The translations under genes were made by a program, and so were the position numbers. A DNA stretch of 64,000 nucleotides from AP-15 sp963716115 (GTDB lineage: Bacteria; Pseudomonadota; Alphaproteobacteria; ATCC43930; CGMCC-115725): the NCBI GenBank assembly GCA_963716115.1, contig CAVQSZ010000029.1, positions 1-64,000 on the forward strand, given 5' to 3'. This document shows positions 34,325 to 44,289 of this stretch, one piece after another (position 1 is the first letter of the stretch; every line of letters begins with the position of its first letter). The notes under the pieces are model-generated. The model saw nothing but the letters and a program-made list of their open reading frames with translations, did no database searches and was not told the DNA's origin.

Positions 34325-35720
34325 GCGGCGCGCCCGCGGCCGGGATCAGCCGGGCAAGGCCGATGAACTTCTCCGGGTCCTGCGGCTCGCCGTTGACCAG
34401 CACCTCGTAGTGCACATGCGGGCCCGAGCTGCGGCCGGTGCTGCCGAGGTAGCCGATCTGCGAATGCGCGCCGACCCGCTGGCCCACCGAAACGATGAAA
34501 CGGTGCAGATGGGCGTAGCGGGTCTCGACCCCGTTGCCGTGGTCGATTTCGACGACCTTGCCGTAATCGCCGCGATATCCGGCGTAGCTGACCGTGCCGG
34601 GCGCGGTGGCGTAAACGGGCGACATGTAGGGTGCGTCGAGATCGAGGCCGGTGTGAAAGGAGCGTCGGCCGTTGAACGGGTCGCGGCGCGCGCCGAAATC
34701 GCTGCCCAGCTGGTAGTGGTCGACCGGGACCGCGAGCGGCAGCGACTTCGCCAGGTCGCGCAACGCGGCGAGCTGGGCAGACCCGGCCCCGTCGGCCGGC
34801 TGATCGCCCTTCGGCGGCGGCACGAAAGGGCCGCCCTCGCCGCGGCGCGGACCGAGCTGCCGGAGCAGGCGGGCGACATCGACGCCGGTCGCGGCCAGCG
34901 CATGCTCGAAGCCGCCGAGCGCGCCGGCGCTCGCGTCGCGGGCCGGGGCCGGCGCGTCGGCGAGCCGCCGCCGGGACCCCTGCCGCTGCGACAGCTTCTG
35001 CTCGAGCGCGCCGAGGCGCGCCTTCAAGCGGTCCCGCTCGCTCGCGGCGTTGTCCCGTTCGGCGCTGATCTGCTGCAGCCGCTTCGCCGCCTGGTCGAGC
35101 GCGGCCTGATGCTCCGCGTAGCGCGCCTGCTCGTCGGCGCGATCGGCTTCGGTCTTGCTGAGCCGCGCGGTCAGGGTGGCGCGCTGCGCCTCGGCCTGGC
35201 GCAGCTCCTGCTGAGCCTCTTCGAGCGCCCGGCCCAGCTTGGCGGTCGTCGACGAATCGGCGTCCTGCGAGGCCGCCAGCCGCTGCTGCATCTCGCTGCT
35301 TTGCCGCGACAGCTCGTCGCGCCTCTGCTCGATGGCGTCGAGCTTTGTCTGCGCGTCGGCGAGCTGGCCGCGCAGGCGGCCGGCCTGGTCGGCGAAGCCC
35401 GCGATCCGCCCCTCGGCCGCGTCGCGGTCGCGGGTGGCGGCGGCCAGCTTGTCTGCGAGCTGCGCCAGATCGTCCTGCAGGTCGACATTCGCGCTCTCCG
35501 CCCGGACCACAGCGGCTTCCTTGGCGGCCACCCCGCGGTCGTCGACCAGCCGGCCGACGCCGAGATAGGCGAGCGCGCCGGCCCCGGCGATCAGCGCCGA
35601 CAGCGCCGCCGCCTGCATCGGCGGCGACAGGACGAGCTGCCTCGACCGGGCTGCGGTGCGAAAGGAAATGCGGATGTCGGGGAAGACGCGGCTTCCCCAG
35701 CTCGATCTTTCGGCGTCCAT
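34284..35720 (-). CDS. M23-family peptidase with membrane anchor and coiled coil
   Basis: A 478-residue envelope protein. One transmembrane helix (about residues 36-56, AALSALIAGAGALAYLGVG) precedes a long coiled coil (about 75-270, many Gln/Ala/Glu/Arg heptads), a Pro/Gly linker, and a C-terminal LytM/peptidase M23 domain: FHTGLDLDAPYM (zinc His and Asp), YAHLHRFIVSVGQRV and GPHVHYEVLVNG. It may be an active endopeptidase or an EnvC/NlpD-like activator of cell-wall amidases. The zinc residues are all present, which favours activity. The ATG at 35720 follows GGGGGAAC; a longer frame to 35861 has no support. Confidence 0.88.
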   Translation of the reverse strand: MDAERSSWGSRVFPDIRISFRTAARSRQLVLSPPMQAAALSALIAGAGALAYLGVGRLVDDRGVAAKEAAVVRAESANVDLQDDLAQLADKLAAATRDRDAAEGRIAGFADQAGRLRGQLADAQTKLDAIEQRRDELSRQSSEMQQRLAASQDADSSTTAKLGRALEEAQQELRQAEAQRATLTARLSKTEADRADEQARYAEHQAALDQAAKRLQQISAERDNAASERDRLKARLGALEQKLSQRQGSRRRLADAPAPARDASAGALGGFEHALAATGVDVARLLRQLGPRRGEGGPFVPPPKGDQPADGAGSAQLAALRDLAKSLPLAVPVDHYQLGSDFGARRDPFNGRRSFHTGLDLDAPYMSPVYATAPGTVSYAGYRGDYGKVVEIDHGNGVETRYAHLHRFIVSVGQRVGAHSQIGYLGSTGRSSGPHVHYEVLVNGEPQDPEKFIGLARLIPAAGAPLTPTAAAPAENSR

Positions 35721-36172
35721 GTTCCCCCACGCGCTGCCGAACCGTGGGCGTCCGGCGGGCAAGCCCGGACCAGGTTCGGCTCCGTCAGAGCAAAGCGCCG
35801 TCGGCGGCCCGTTCCCTGCGGCGGGGGCGCGGGTGGGCCAAAGGCCGCACCCGCCGCTCACCGTCTCCCCTCACCCCAAACGATGCCGGGCCGCTGCGCG
35901 CTTCGATCGGCGGACCCTAGCCACTCGATCGCGGGCTGACAACAAACAATCGTTAAATTCCGGCTGATTTCCGCCGTCTCATTCCGAAGTGGAAGCCACT
36001 ATCAACTTAAGCGCGATTTAAGGTCAATGATATATAAGTCCCGCATACCGGCCGAGACCGCTTCCGCTCCGCCGTCATTGGGCCGCATGCGATCGGGTAT
36101 TGGCCTCAATATTGACACGACAGCGGCTGGCTTTGCGAGTATCCGCCCTTATCAGGCGGTCTTCTCCAAACG
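35721..36172. other. Long intergenic region with an AT-richer core
   Basis: About 450 bases between the M23 gene start and the end of the ABC transporter gene. The segment 35938-36040 is clearly AT-richer than its surroundings and contains TATATAAG and a small palindrome (AGTGG-AAG-CCACT), so it may hold the promoter for the M23 gene. I see no RNA gene and no supported open frame. Confidence 0.4.
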
Positions 36173-37958
36173 TCATGCGCGGGCCGCGGCGGCCAACGCC
36201 GAGACGTGCTCCGGCGCGAACTGGGTGCGGTAGTAATCGGCGAAGACGCCGTTGCGGCGCAGCAGCTCCGGCAGGCTGCCTTCCTCGACGATCCTGCCGC
36301 CCTGCAGCACGACGATCCGGTCGCAGCGCCGCACCGTCGACAGCCGATGGGCGATGATGAAGGTCGTGCGCCCTTCCATCAGGCGCTCGATGCCGGCCAT
36401 CACCAGCGCCTCGGTGGCGACGTCGAGCGCCGAGGTCGGCTCGTCGAGGATCAGGATCGGCGCATCGCGCAACAAGGCGCGGGCGATCGTGACGCGCTGC
36501 TTTTCGCCTTCCGACAGCGGCACCCCCGATTCGCCGATGACCGTGTCCCAGCCCTCGGGGAGCGAGGCGACCAGATCGTCGATCTGCGCCAGCCGCGCCG
36601 CCCGCTCGATTTCCGCGTCGCTTGCGCCGGGGCGGCCGTAGGCGATGTTGTCGCGCACCGAAAGGGGAAAGATCAGCGGCGGCTGCAGCACCATGGCGAT
36701 CTGGCTGCGCAGCGATTTCAGGCGGTATTGCCGCAGATCGACGCCGTCGATCTCGACCGTCCCGGCCGACGGGTCGAAAAAGCGCGGCAGGAGGCCGAGC
36801 AAGGTCGATTTGCCGGCGCCCGTTGGGCCGACGACCGCGATCCTGGCGCCGGACGGGACCTCCAGGTCGACACCAGCCAGCACCGGCGTGTCGGCGCGAT
36901 AGCGAAAGCCGACGCCGCGCCAGGCGACCGCGCCGCGCGCCCCCTTCGGCGGAAAGCTGCGCGTCCCGTCATCGAGGTCGGGCTCGGTGTCGAGCACCTC
37001 GAAGACGCGGCGGGCGCCGATGCGGGCGCCGGCGATCAGCCCCCAGCTCTGGGTGATCTGGTTGATCGGCGCGTAGAGCTGCGCCAGATAGGCGATGAAC
37101 ACGATCAGCTGGCCGACCGTCAGCCCGCCCGAGGCGACGGCGCGCGCGCCGGCGTAGACGACGAACGCGGTGCCGCCGGCGATCACCACGTTGACGGCGC
37201 CCGAATAGAGCGTCTGCCAGCTGTAGAGCCGCAAGGTCGCGCGCAGGCTCTCGCGGCTCGCCCCCATGAACCGCCGGTGCTCCTCCTCCTCCTTGGTGAA
37301 GGCCTGCACCACCTTGATCGACGACATCGCCCATTGGACGAGCGAATAGACGCGGCTTTCGGTGTCGCGCACCTCGGTCGCGACATCGACGATCTTCTTG
37401 TTGAACAGAGCGATCAGGACGAACAGCACCGGGACGATCGTCAACGCCAGCACGGTCAAGCGTCGGGTCGAGCGGGAACAGCACGACGAGCATGCCGGCG
37501 AGCAGCACCAGCGCCGACAGGATCGGCAGCGCGCCGTTCATGATGACCGTCTGCACCGCGAAGCTGTCGGCGGTCACCCGGTAGAGCAGGTCGCCGACCC
37601 GCTGCCGGCTGTGAAAGGCGAGCGACAGCCGCTGCAGATGGGCGTAGAGGGCGCCGCGCAAATCGTTGACCATGCCCTGCCCGACGCGGATCGTCGTGTA
37701 ATTGTGCAGCAAGGTCAGCGCCCCGCCGCCGAGATGCGCCAGCACCATCGCGAGACAGGCGACGACGAGAAGCTCGCCCGGCCCCCACGCCACGACAGCG
37801 GCGAGCGCAAACGGCTTGCCGCCGAGCACGTTGTCGATCACCACCTGCAACGGCCACGGCTTGGCCAGCTCGAAGCCGGCGATCAGGAAAACCTGCGCCA
37901 ACGCCCAGGCGAGCCGCCAGCGATAAGGCTTCAGATAAGGGAGCAGCTTGGTCAGCAT
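36173..37958 (-). pseudogene. ABC exporter (membrane domain plus ATPase), one +1 frameshift
   Basis: The first frame from 37958 (MLTKLLPYLKPYRWRLAWAL) encodes the first membrane helices of an MsbA/LmrA-type half-transporter down to VVLFPLDPTL. At A37458-37459 one extra base shifts it; the next frame continues TVLALTIVPVLFVLIALFNK, then the ATPase domain: Walker A VGPTGAGKSTLLGL, signature LSEGEKQRVTIARALL, Walker B ILILDEPTSALD and H-loop FIIAHRLSTVRR, to 36173. Together about 590 residues, the normal length. It is the last gene after the glycosyl transferase fusion on the same strand (52-base gap), suggesting export of a lipid-linked glycan or other envelope material. Confidence 0.85.
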
Positions 37959-38010
37959 GGCGGGCGTCGCGGGCGGGGGCTCGGCGCGCGAGCCTGTCGC
38001 GTTGGGCGGA

Positions 38011-40605
38011 TCAGGCCGGGCTCGCGGCGGAGACCGGGGCCGGCGCGCGCAGCTTCGGCGCGATCGGGGTCAGCCGCGCCTGCCGGGCGACGGTCTCGAT
38101 GATGCGATGCATCAACCGCCCAAAGCCGACCAGCTGACAGCCCATCGCCACGCCGAGGGCGAGCCCGGCCGCGCCGATCGCGGCGGCCGCCCAGGGCCAG
38201 CCGAGGATCAGCGCGAACGCGGTCAGCGCCGCGGCGGCGCGCAGCAGGAAGAGCGCGAAGCGCGACAGCCGCATCGCGCAACGCACCCGCAGCAGGCGTT
38301 TTGCGCCGCCATGGTTCTCGGCGCAAACCAGCACCAGCGCCCGGCTGCAAAGGCCGCGGGCGATTTCGAGATCCCAGCCGCTCCACCCGGTATCGGGCAC
38401 GACGAAATATTTCTGCGGCGCGAGGAAATCCATCAGCCCGCCGAGCAGCGCCTCCTTTTCGGCCCCGGCCTCGCTCCAATAGGAGAGAAGGAGGGCGCGG
38501 GCGCGCCATGCGATGCGGGCGCGCTGCTCGGTCTCGGAGGGGGCGATATGGGGCTGCGCGCGCATCTCCCGGACGCGCCATCTGAGGCGCTCCCAGCCGC
38601 GCAGCAGCGGCCCGAGATAGATCAAGAGCGCGACCAGCGCGCGCGCCTTCAGCCCGGCGAAGCGGGCGTCGATCGGCGCCTTGCGGGCGCCGTTGACGCA
38701 CATCACCCAGGTGGTCAGCAGCGGCACCGTCAAGAGCCACAGCCAGCCGCCGCCGATCACCCCGGCGAGCGCCAGCGGCAGCGCTGCGGCGCTCCACTCG
38801 AAGCTCAGCGGCAGGAACGCGGTCAGCGAGGAGGGCGGCTCGTACATCGTCTGGAACAGGCCGCGCCCGAACACCCCGGAATAGATCACCGGCCGGCGCG
38901 ACAGCAGCAGCGCGGTCGACAGGTCGCCGTAGATCCGGCCCAGCCATTTGGCCTGGCCGAACAGGTTGAAGCGGAACGGGTGCTTCGAATAGACCAGCGC
39001 CTCGGCCTTGCCGTAGCCCCGCTGCTGATTGCAGTAGGCGGCGACCGTGTTGCGGCGGAAATGCCAAACGACCGCGGCCGGGCTGAAGCCGATCGCGTGG
39101 CCCGCATCCTGAAAGCGCCAGCAGATGTCGATATCGTCGCCGGCGGCGCGGTAGACCGGGTCGAAGCCGCCGAGCGCCAGCAGCGCCTCGCGGCGGAACG
39201 CCATGTTGCAGCCGGCGATGTGCTCGGCTGCCTCGTCGCTCAAGAGCACATGGGTCGGGCCGCCGGGCGACACCGCGACCGCGGCCGGGACGAGGCTGTC
39301 CTCGGGCGGCGGGAAGTTCGGGCCGCCGCAGGCCGCCAGCCCGCCCGCCTCCATCTTGGCGACCAGATAGGTCAGCCAGTCGGGATCGGCGACGCAGTCG
39401 CTGTCGGTGTAGGCGACGATCTCGCCGGTGGCGGCCTCGGCGCCGATGTTGCGCGCGACGCTCAGCCCCTTGTTCGGCTGGCTGATGATCCGGCAGTAGC
39501 CATAGCTCTCGGCGATCTCCAGGGTGCGGTCGCGCGAGCCGTCATTGACGACGATGACCTCGTAATCGGGGTAGCTGAGGGTTTCGAGCGAGGCGAGGCA
39601 CGGGTCCATCGTCCGCTCGGCGTTGTAGGCGCAGACCACGACCGAGACCCGCGGATAGCGCGGCAACGGCGGCGGCAGCGGGCCGGTGTATTGGCGCTCG
39701 ACCTCGGCGAACGAAGCCTTCGGCCGACGCTCCCGGTCGACCAGGCCAAAGGCCCAATCCTCGATCAGGCAGCCGCCGGTGAACCACTCGTCGGTCCAGG
39801 CGAAGACGCAGGCGCCGGCGACCCCGGCCTCGAAGGCGGTGCGCACCTGCCAGGACAGGATACGCCGCTGCCCCTCCTCGCCCTCGCGCATCGAATCGAC
39901 GCCGAACTCGGTCAGCACCAGCGGCCGGTCGACGGCGAGGTTGTGCAGCCGCGCGATATAGCGGCGAAACGCCGCCTCCTCGTGCAGGTAGACGTTGAAG
40001 CAGACAAAATCGGTGAAGTCGATCGTCAGGTACTCGGTCGACGGGAAGTTGGCGTAGCTGACGAGCGCCCCCGGATGCTCCTCCTTGACCGCGGCGACGA
40101 GGCCGCGCAGGAACCGGCGCACCGGCTCGGCCCCGTGCCAGCGGATCATGTCGGGCGGGATCTCGTTGCCCACGAGATAGGCGAAGACGGCCGGGTGGCG
40201 GCGGCAGGCGCGCACCCCGGCGAGGACCGCCTCCCGGCTCTGCGCGCGGGTCTCCGGGCTGTCGAGAAAGGTGACGTGCTGCGGCCAGGGCAGCCCGACC
40301 AGGAGCTTGAGGCCCGCGCCGCGCGCCTTGTCGAGCAGCCACAAGGGCGGCACGGTGAAAACCCGCACGGTGTTGACGCCGGCTTCGCCCATCAGCGCGA
40401 AATCGGTGTCGACGGTCTCGGGCTCCGGGAACGGCGCGCCGTGCCCGCCGGTCGGGAACGGGCCGTAGGTGACGCCCTTGACGAAATGCTTCTCCTCGCC
40501 GGCAAAGAAGAACTTGCCGTGCACGCGGATCGGCCCCGGCTCGAACGGCGGCATCGGCGGCGGCGCCGGCCGGGCGGCAACATCCTCGGCCTCGACCATG
40601 GTCAT
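38011..40605 (-). CDS. Glycoside hydrolase (clan GH-A-like) fused to family-2 glycosyltransferase
   Basis: A 864-residue fusion. Residues about 20-320 resemble a GH-A TIM barrel: FVKGVTYGPFPTGGHG, VNTVRVFTVPPLWLLDKA, the acid/base Glu in YLVGNEIPPDM and the nucleophile Glu in PLVLTEFGVDS. Residues about 330-600 are a GT2 domain: VSVVVCAYNAERTMDPCLAS, VIVVNDGSRDRTLEIAES, the DxD-like YTDSDCVADPDW and GGFDPVYRAAGDDIDICWRF. Transmembrane segments follow (FLPLSFEWSAAALPLALAGV onwards and LRAAAALTAFALILGW). One polypeptide could build and trim a polysaccharide at the membrane. The ATG at 40605 has GGGAG nine bases upstream; an ATG at 40689 is possible. Neighbours are galE and an ABC exporter. Confidence 0.82.
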   Translation of the reverse strand: MTMVEAEDVAARPAPPPMPPFEPGPIRVHGKFFFAGEEKHFVKGVTYGPFPTGGHGAPFPEPETVDTDFALMGEAGVNTVRVFTVPPLWLLDKARGAGLKLLVGLPWPQHVTFLDSPETRAQSREAVLAGVRACRRHPAVFAYLVGNEIPPDMIRWHGAEPVRRFLRGLVAAVKEEHPGALVSYANFPSTEYLTIDFTDFVCFNVYLHEEAAFRRYIARLHNLAVDRPLVLTEFGVDSMREGEEGQRRILSWQVRTAFEAGVAGACVFAWTDEWFTGGCLIEDWAFGLVDRERRPKASFAEVERQYTGPLPPPLPRYPRVSVVVCAYNAERTMDPCLASLETLSYPDYEVIVVNDGSRDRTLEIAESYGYCRIISQPNKGLSVARNIGAEAATGEIVAYTDSDCVADPDWLTYLVAKMEAGGLAACGGPNFPPPEDSLVPAAVAVSPGGPTHVLLSDEAAEHIAGCNMAFRREALLALGGFDPVYRAAGDDIDICWRFQDAGHAIGFSPAAVVWHFRRNTVAAYCNQQRGYGKAEALVYSKHPFRFNLFGQAKWLGRIYGDLSTALLLSRRPVIYSGVFGRGLFQTMYEPPSSLTAFLPLSFEWSAAALPLALAGVIGGGWLWLLTVPLLTTWVMCVNGARKAPIDARFAGLKARALVALLIYLGPLLRGWERLRWRVREMRAQPHIAPSETEQRARIAWRARALLLSYWSEAGAEKEALLGGLMDFLAPQKYFVVPDTGWSGWDLEIARGLCSRALVLVCAENHGGAKRLLRVRCAMRLSRFALFLLRAAAALTAFALILGWPWAAAAIGAAGLALGVAMGCQLVGFGRLMHRIIETVARQARLTPIAPKLRAPAPVSAASPA

Positions 40606-40728
40606 TTGCTGGAGCTCCCGGGAAAGCCTGCCGCCCGCCGGACCCGGCGGCCGGGCGACGCTCGCACAACGAGCGGCCGTCGGATTCATTCCGAGCGCCC
40701 CGACGCGGCCAGGTCGGCGGCGCCGCGG

Positions 40729-41730
40729 TCAATCCTGCGATCGATTGCTCCCGGAGCTGCGATGCCAGGCGAGCGCGGTGGCGATGATCGTGTCGAGGTC
40801 GGAGAGCTCGGCCCGCCAGCCGAGCAGCGCGGCCGCGCGGCTCGGGTCGGCGACCAGCGCCGGCGGATCGCCGGCGCGCCGCGGGGCCGCGCGCCAGGGG
40901 ATCTTGCGCCCGCTGACCGCCTCGGCGGCGGCGATCACCTCGAGCACCGAATGCCCGCGGCCGGTCCCCAGGTTGAGGGCGGCGCTGGCGCCGCCGGCGC
41001 CCAGGTGCTCGAGGGCGCGCAGATGGGCGGCGGCGAGGTCCTGAACGTGGATATAGTCGCGGATCGCGGCCCCGTCCGGGGTCGGATAATCGAGGCCGAA
41101 CACGTCGATCGCCGGCCGCTGCCCGAGCGCCGCCTCCAGCACCAGCGGCACCAGATGGGTTTCGGGCGTGTGCAATTCGCCGATCTCGCCCTCGGGATCG
41201 GCCCCGGCAGCGTTGAAATAGCGCAGCGACACCGAGCGCAGACCGTAGGCCTCGCCATACCAGCGCAGCGCCCGCTCGATCGCGAGCTTGGTCTCGCCGT
41301 AAGGGTTGACCGGCAGCTGCGGCGCGGTCTCGGCGATCGGCGTCCGCTCCGGGACGCCATAGGTGGCGCAGGTCGACGAGAACACGATCTTGTCGACCCC
41401 GGCCGCGCGCATTGCGTCGAGCAGCGACAAGGCGCCGCCGAGATTGTTGCGGTAGTAGAGCGCCGGATCGGCCACCGACTCGCCGACATAGGCATAGGCG
41501 GCGAAGTGCATCACCGCCGACACCCGGTGCTCGGCCAGCGCCGCGGCCACTCGGTCGCGGTCGGCGAGGTCGGCTTCGACGAGCGGCCCCCAGCGCACCG
41601 CCCGGCGATGGCCGCGCGACAGATTGTCGAGCACGACCGGGCGATGCCCGGCGCGGGCCAGCGCCTTGCAGGCGTGCGACCCGATATAGCCGGCGCCGCC
41701 GGTGACCAGGATCGATTGCGACATAGCCAT
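40729..41730 (-). CDS. galE: UDP-glucose 4-epimerase
   Basis: A 333-residue short-chain-dehydrogenase-type epimerase. The NAD motif is ILVTGGAGYIGSHACKAL; the active site is SSTCATYG with NPYGETK (the YxxxK pair); PDGAAIRDYIHVQDLA and NLGTGRGHSVLEV follow. It interconverts UDP-glucose and UDP-galactose. It precedes the GH-GT2 fusion on the same strand (123-base gap) and is divergent from the UDP-glucose dehydrogenase gene. Confidence 0.94.
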   Translation of the reverse strand: MAMSQSILVTGGAGYIGSHACKALARAGHRPVVLDNLSRGHRRAVRWGPLVEADLADRDRVAAALAEHRVSAVMHFAAYAYVGESVADPALYYRNNLGGALSLLDAMRAAGVDKIVFSSTCATYGVPERTPIAETAPQLPVNPYGETKLAIERALRWYGEAYGLRSVSLRYFNAAGADPEGEIGELHTPETHLVPLVLEAALGQRPAIDVFGLDYPTPDGAAIRDYIHVQDLAAAHLRALEHLGAGGASAALNLGTGRGHSVLEVIAAAEAVSGRKIPWRAAPRRAGDPPALVADPSRAAALLGWRAELSDLDTIIATALAWHRSSGSNRSQD

Positions 41731-41877
41731 TGCCGGCTCCGAACATGCTTATAATAGCGCGACAACGCGGCCCGCGCGTGGGTTCTTCCGACCGGGCCGA
41801 CGCCGCGGCGCGGGCGCCGTTGGAATAAGGCGGCGGCGGCGGCGTTTTCCGCTGCATTCGTGCAAGGATCGAACGGG

Positions 41878-43218
41878 ATGCGGATAGCAGTCGTCGGCAC
41901 GGGGTATGTGGGTCTGGTCTCGGGGGCGTGCTTTTCCGAGTTTGGCGTCTCGGTCGCCTGCGTCGACCAGGACGCGGCGAAGATCGACCGGCTGCGGCGG
42001 GGCGAGATGCCGATCTACGAGCCGGGGCTCGAAGCGCTGGTGGCCGCGAGCACGGCGGCCGGACGCCTCGAGTTCACCACCGACCTCGCCGCGGCGGTGC
42101 GCGGGGCCGAGGCCGTCTTCATCGCGGTCGGCACCCCCTCGCGCCGCGGCGACGGGCATGCCGACCTGTCCTACGTCTTCGCCGCGGCCGAAGAGATCGG
42201 GCGCGCGCTGACCGATTACGCGGTGGTGGTGACCAAATCGACGGTGCCGGTCGGCACCGGGCGCAAGGTCGCGGCGATCCTGCGCCAGACCCGGCCGCCA
42301 GGCGGGTTCGACGTCGCCTCGAACCCGGAATTCCTGCGCGAGGGGTCGGCGATCGAGGATTTCATGCGGCCCGACCGGGTGGTGATCGGGGCCGACAGCG
42401 AACGCGCCCGCGCCGTCATGCACGCCCTCTATCGCCCGCTCTACCTGCTCGAAACCCCGATGGTGTTCACCGACATCGAGACCGCCGAGCTGACCAAATA
42501 TGCGGCCAACGCCTTTCTCGCCACCAAGATCACCTTCATCAACGAGATCGCCGATTTGTGCGAGAGGGTCGGCGCCGACGTCCAGGAGGTGGCCAAGGGG
42601 ATCGGCCTCGACGGCCGCATCGGCGGCAAGTTTCTGCATGCCGGGCCGGGCTTCGGCGGCTCGTGCTTTCCCAAGGACTGCCGGGCGCTGGCGCGCACCG
42701 CCCGCGAGGCCGAGGCCGGCCTGTCGATCGTCGAGACGGTGATCGAGGTCAACGAGGCGCGCAAGCGCCGGATGGCGGACAAGATCATCGCCGCCTGCGG
42801 CGGCGATGTCGCCGGCAAGACCCTGGCGGTGCTGGGGCTGACCTTCAAGCCCAACACCGACGACATGCGCGACAGCCCGAGCCTCGAAATCCTGCCGCGC
42901 CTGACGGCGGCGGGCGCGACGATCCGCGCCTTCGACCCCGAAGGCATGGACGAAGCCAGACGGCTGCTGCCGGACCTCACCTACTGCCGGGACGCCTACG
43001 AGACGATGGCGCAGGCCGACGCGCTGGTCCTCTTGACCGAGTGGAACGCGTTCCGCGCGCTCGACCTCGGCCGCGTCGGGCGCCTGCTCAAAACCCCGCT
43101 GGTCGTCGACCTGCGCAACATCTACCCGCCGGAGGAGATGGCCGCGGCGGGGCTCTCCTATGTCAGCATCGGCCGCCCGGCGCGGCTCGCCCGGCCCGAA
43201 TTGCGGGCGCTCGCCTGA
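41878..43218 (+). CDS. UDP-glucose 6-dehydrogenase
   Basis: A 446-residue NAD-dependent enzyme that oxidises UDP-glucose to UDP-glucuronate. The Rossmann motif is IAVVGTGYVGLVSGACFSEF; FIAVGTPSRRGDGHADL, TKSTVPVGTG, SNPEFLREGSAIEDF and the catalytic-Cys block GPGFGGSCFPKDCRAL follow, then GLTFKPNTDDMRDSPSLEI. Usual symbols are ugd, rkpK or tuaD. The decarboxylase for its product follows after 35 bases. Confidence 0.95.
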   Translation: MRIAVVGTGYVGLVSGACFSEFGVSVACVDQDAAKIDRLRRGEMPIYEPGLEALVAASTAAGRLEFTTDLAAAVRGAEAVFIAVGTPSRRGDGHADLSYVFAAAEEIGRALTDYAVVVTKSTVPVGTGRKVAAILRQTRPPGGFDVASNPEFLREGSAIEDFMRPDRVVIGADSERARAVMHALYRPLYLLETPMVFTDIETAELTKYAANAFLATKITFINEIADLCERVGADVQEVAKGIGLDGRIGGKFLHAGPGFGGSCFPKDCRALARTAREAEAGLSIVETVIEVNEARKRRMADKIIAACGGDVAGKTLAVLGLTFKPNTDDMRDSPSLEILPRLTAAGATIRAFDPEGMDEARRLLPDLTYCRDAYETMAQADALVLLTEWNAFRALDLGRVGRLLKTPLVVDLRNIYPPEEMAAAGLSYVSIGRPARLARPELRALA

Positions 43219-43253
43219 CCCCGGCAACCACGATTCAACCACAAGGCGCCCCC

Positions 43254-44258
43254 ATGAGCAGCGTCGTAGCCAAGCGCGTCCTCGTCACCGGCGGCGCCGG
43301 GTTTCTCGGCTCGCATCTGTGCGAGCGCCTGGTCGCCCACGGCGACGATGTGCTGTGCGTCGACAATTACTTCACCGGGCGAAAGGACAACGTCGCCCAG
43401 CTGCTCGGCGACCCGCATTTCGAGGCGATGCGGCACGACATCACCCACCCGCTGTTTGTCGAGGTCGACGAGATCTACAACCTTGCCTGCCCGGCCTCGC
43501 CGATTCATTACCAGTTCGACCCGGTGCAGACGACCAAGACCAGCGTGATCGGCGCGATCAACATGCTGGGCCTCGCCAAACGGCTGAAGGCCAAGATCTT
43601 TCAGGCCTCGACCTCGGAGGTGTACGGCGACCCGACCTTGCACCCGCAGCCCGAAAGCTATCGCGGCAACGTCAACCCGATCGGCCCGCGCGCCTGCTAC
43701 GACGAGGGCAAGCGCTGCGCCGAGACCCTGTTCTTCGACTACTACCGCCAGCATCGCGTGCGCATCCGCGTCGCCCGCATCTTCAACACCTATGGGCCGC
43801 GCATGCACCCCAATGACGGGCGCGTCGTCTCCAACTTCATCGTCCAGGCGCTCGGCAACCAGCCGATCACGCTCTACGGCGACGGCGCCCAGACCCGCGC
43901 CTTTTGCTATGTCGACGACCTCGTCGAAGGGTTTTTGCGGCTGATGGCGACCGCGGACGACATCACCGGCCCGGTAAATCTCGGCAACCCGGTGGAAACC
44001 TCGGTCGCCGAGCTGGCCGAGCTGGTCATCGCGCTGACCGGATCGCGCTCGGCGATCGTGCTGCGGCCGCTGCCGGTCGACGACCCGGTGCAGCGCTGCC
44101 CCGACATCGCGCAGGCCAGGGCCGTGCTCGGCTGGGAGCCGCGCATCAAGCTCAGGGACGGCCTCGCCCGCACGATCGCCTATTTCGACAGGCTGCTCGC
44201 GCTGCACGGGCGAGCCGGCGCCGAGGGCGGGGCCGCGGCGCTGTCCGCGGCGTCGTGA
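43254..44258 (+). CDS. UDP-glucuronate decarboxylase (UDP-xylose synthase)
   Basis: A 334-residue SDR enzyme. RVLVTGGAGFLGSHLCERLV, DNYFTGRKDNVAQLLG, PLFVEVDEIYNLACPASP, TSEVYGDP, ACYDEGKRCAETLFFDYYR and RIFNTYGPRMHPNDGRVVSN are the specific blocks of UDP-xylose synthase rather than of dTDP-glucose dehydratases. It converts UDP-glucuronate to UDP-xylose. It is co-directional and close to the dehydrogenase gene, so both steps from UDP-glucose to UDP-xylose are made by one unit. Confidence 0.93.
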   Translation: MSSVVAKRVLVTGGAGFLGSHLCERLVAHGDDVLCVDNYFTGRKDNVAQLLGDPHFEAMRHDITHPLFVEVDEIYNLACPASPIHYQFDPVQTTKTSVIGAINMLGLAKRLKAKIFQASTSEVYGDPTLHPQPESYRGNVNPIGPRACYDEGKRCAETLFFDYYRQHRVRIRVARIFNTYGPRMHPNDGRVVSNFIVQALGNQPITLYGDGAQTRAFCYVDDLVEGFLRLMATADDITGPVNLGNPVETSVAELAELVIALTGSRSAIVLRPLPVDDPVQRCPDIAQARAVLGWEPRIKLRDGLARTIAYFDRLLALHGRAGAEGGAAALSAAS

Positions 44259-44289
44259 CCGCGCCGGCAGCGGCCGGGAGCCGGCCCGT

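Noticed and set aside
36027..36233. A short open frame (about 68 codons) upstream of the ABC transporter end
   Set aside because: No ribosome site or family signal, and it runs into the transporter gene on the other strand.
37948..41754. A very long open frame on the plus strand opposite the GH-GT2 fusion and galE
   Set aside because: It is the antisense of two strongly supported genes, has Arg/Gln/Asp/His-rich composition and no family motif; very GC-rich codon use leaves such antisense frames open by chance.
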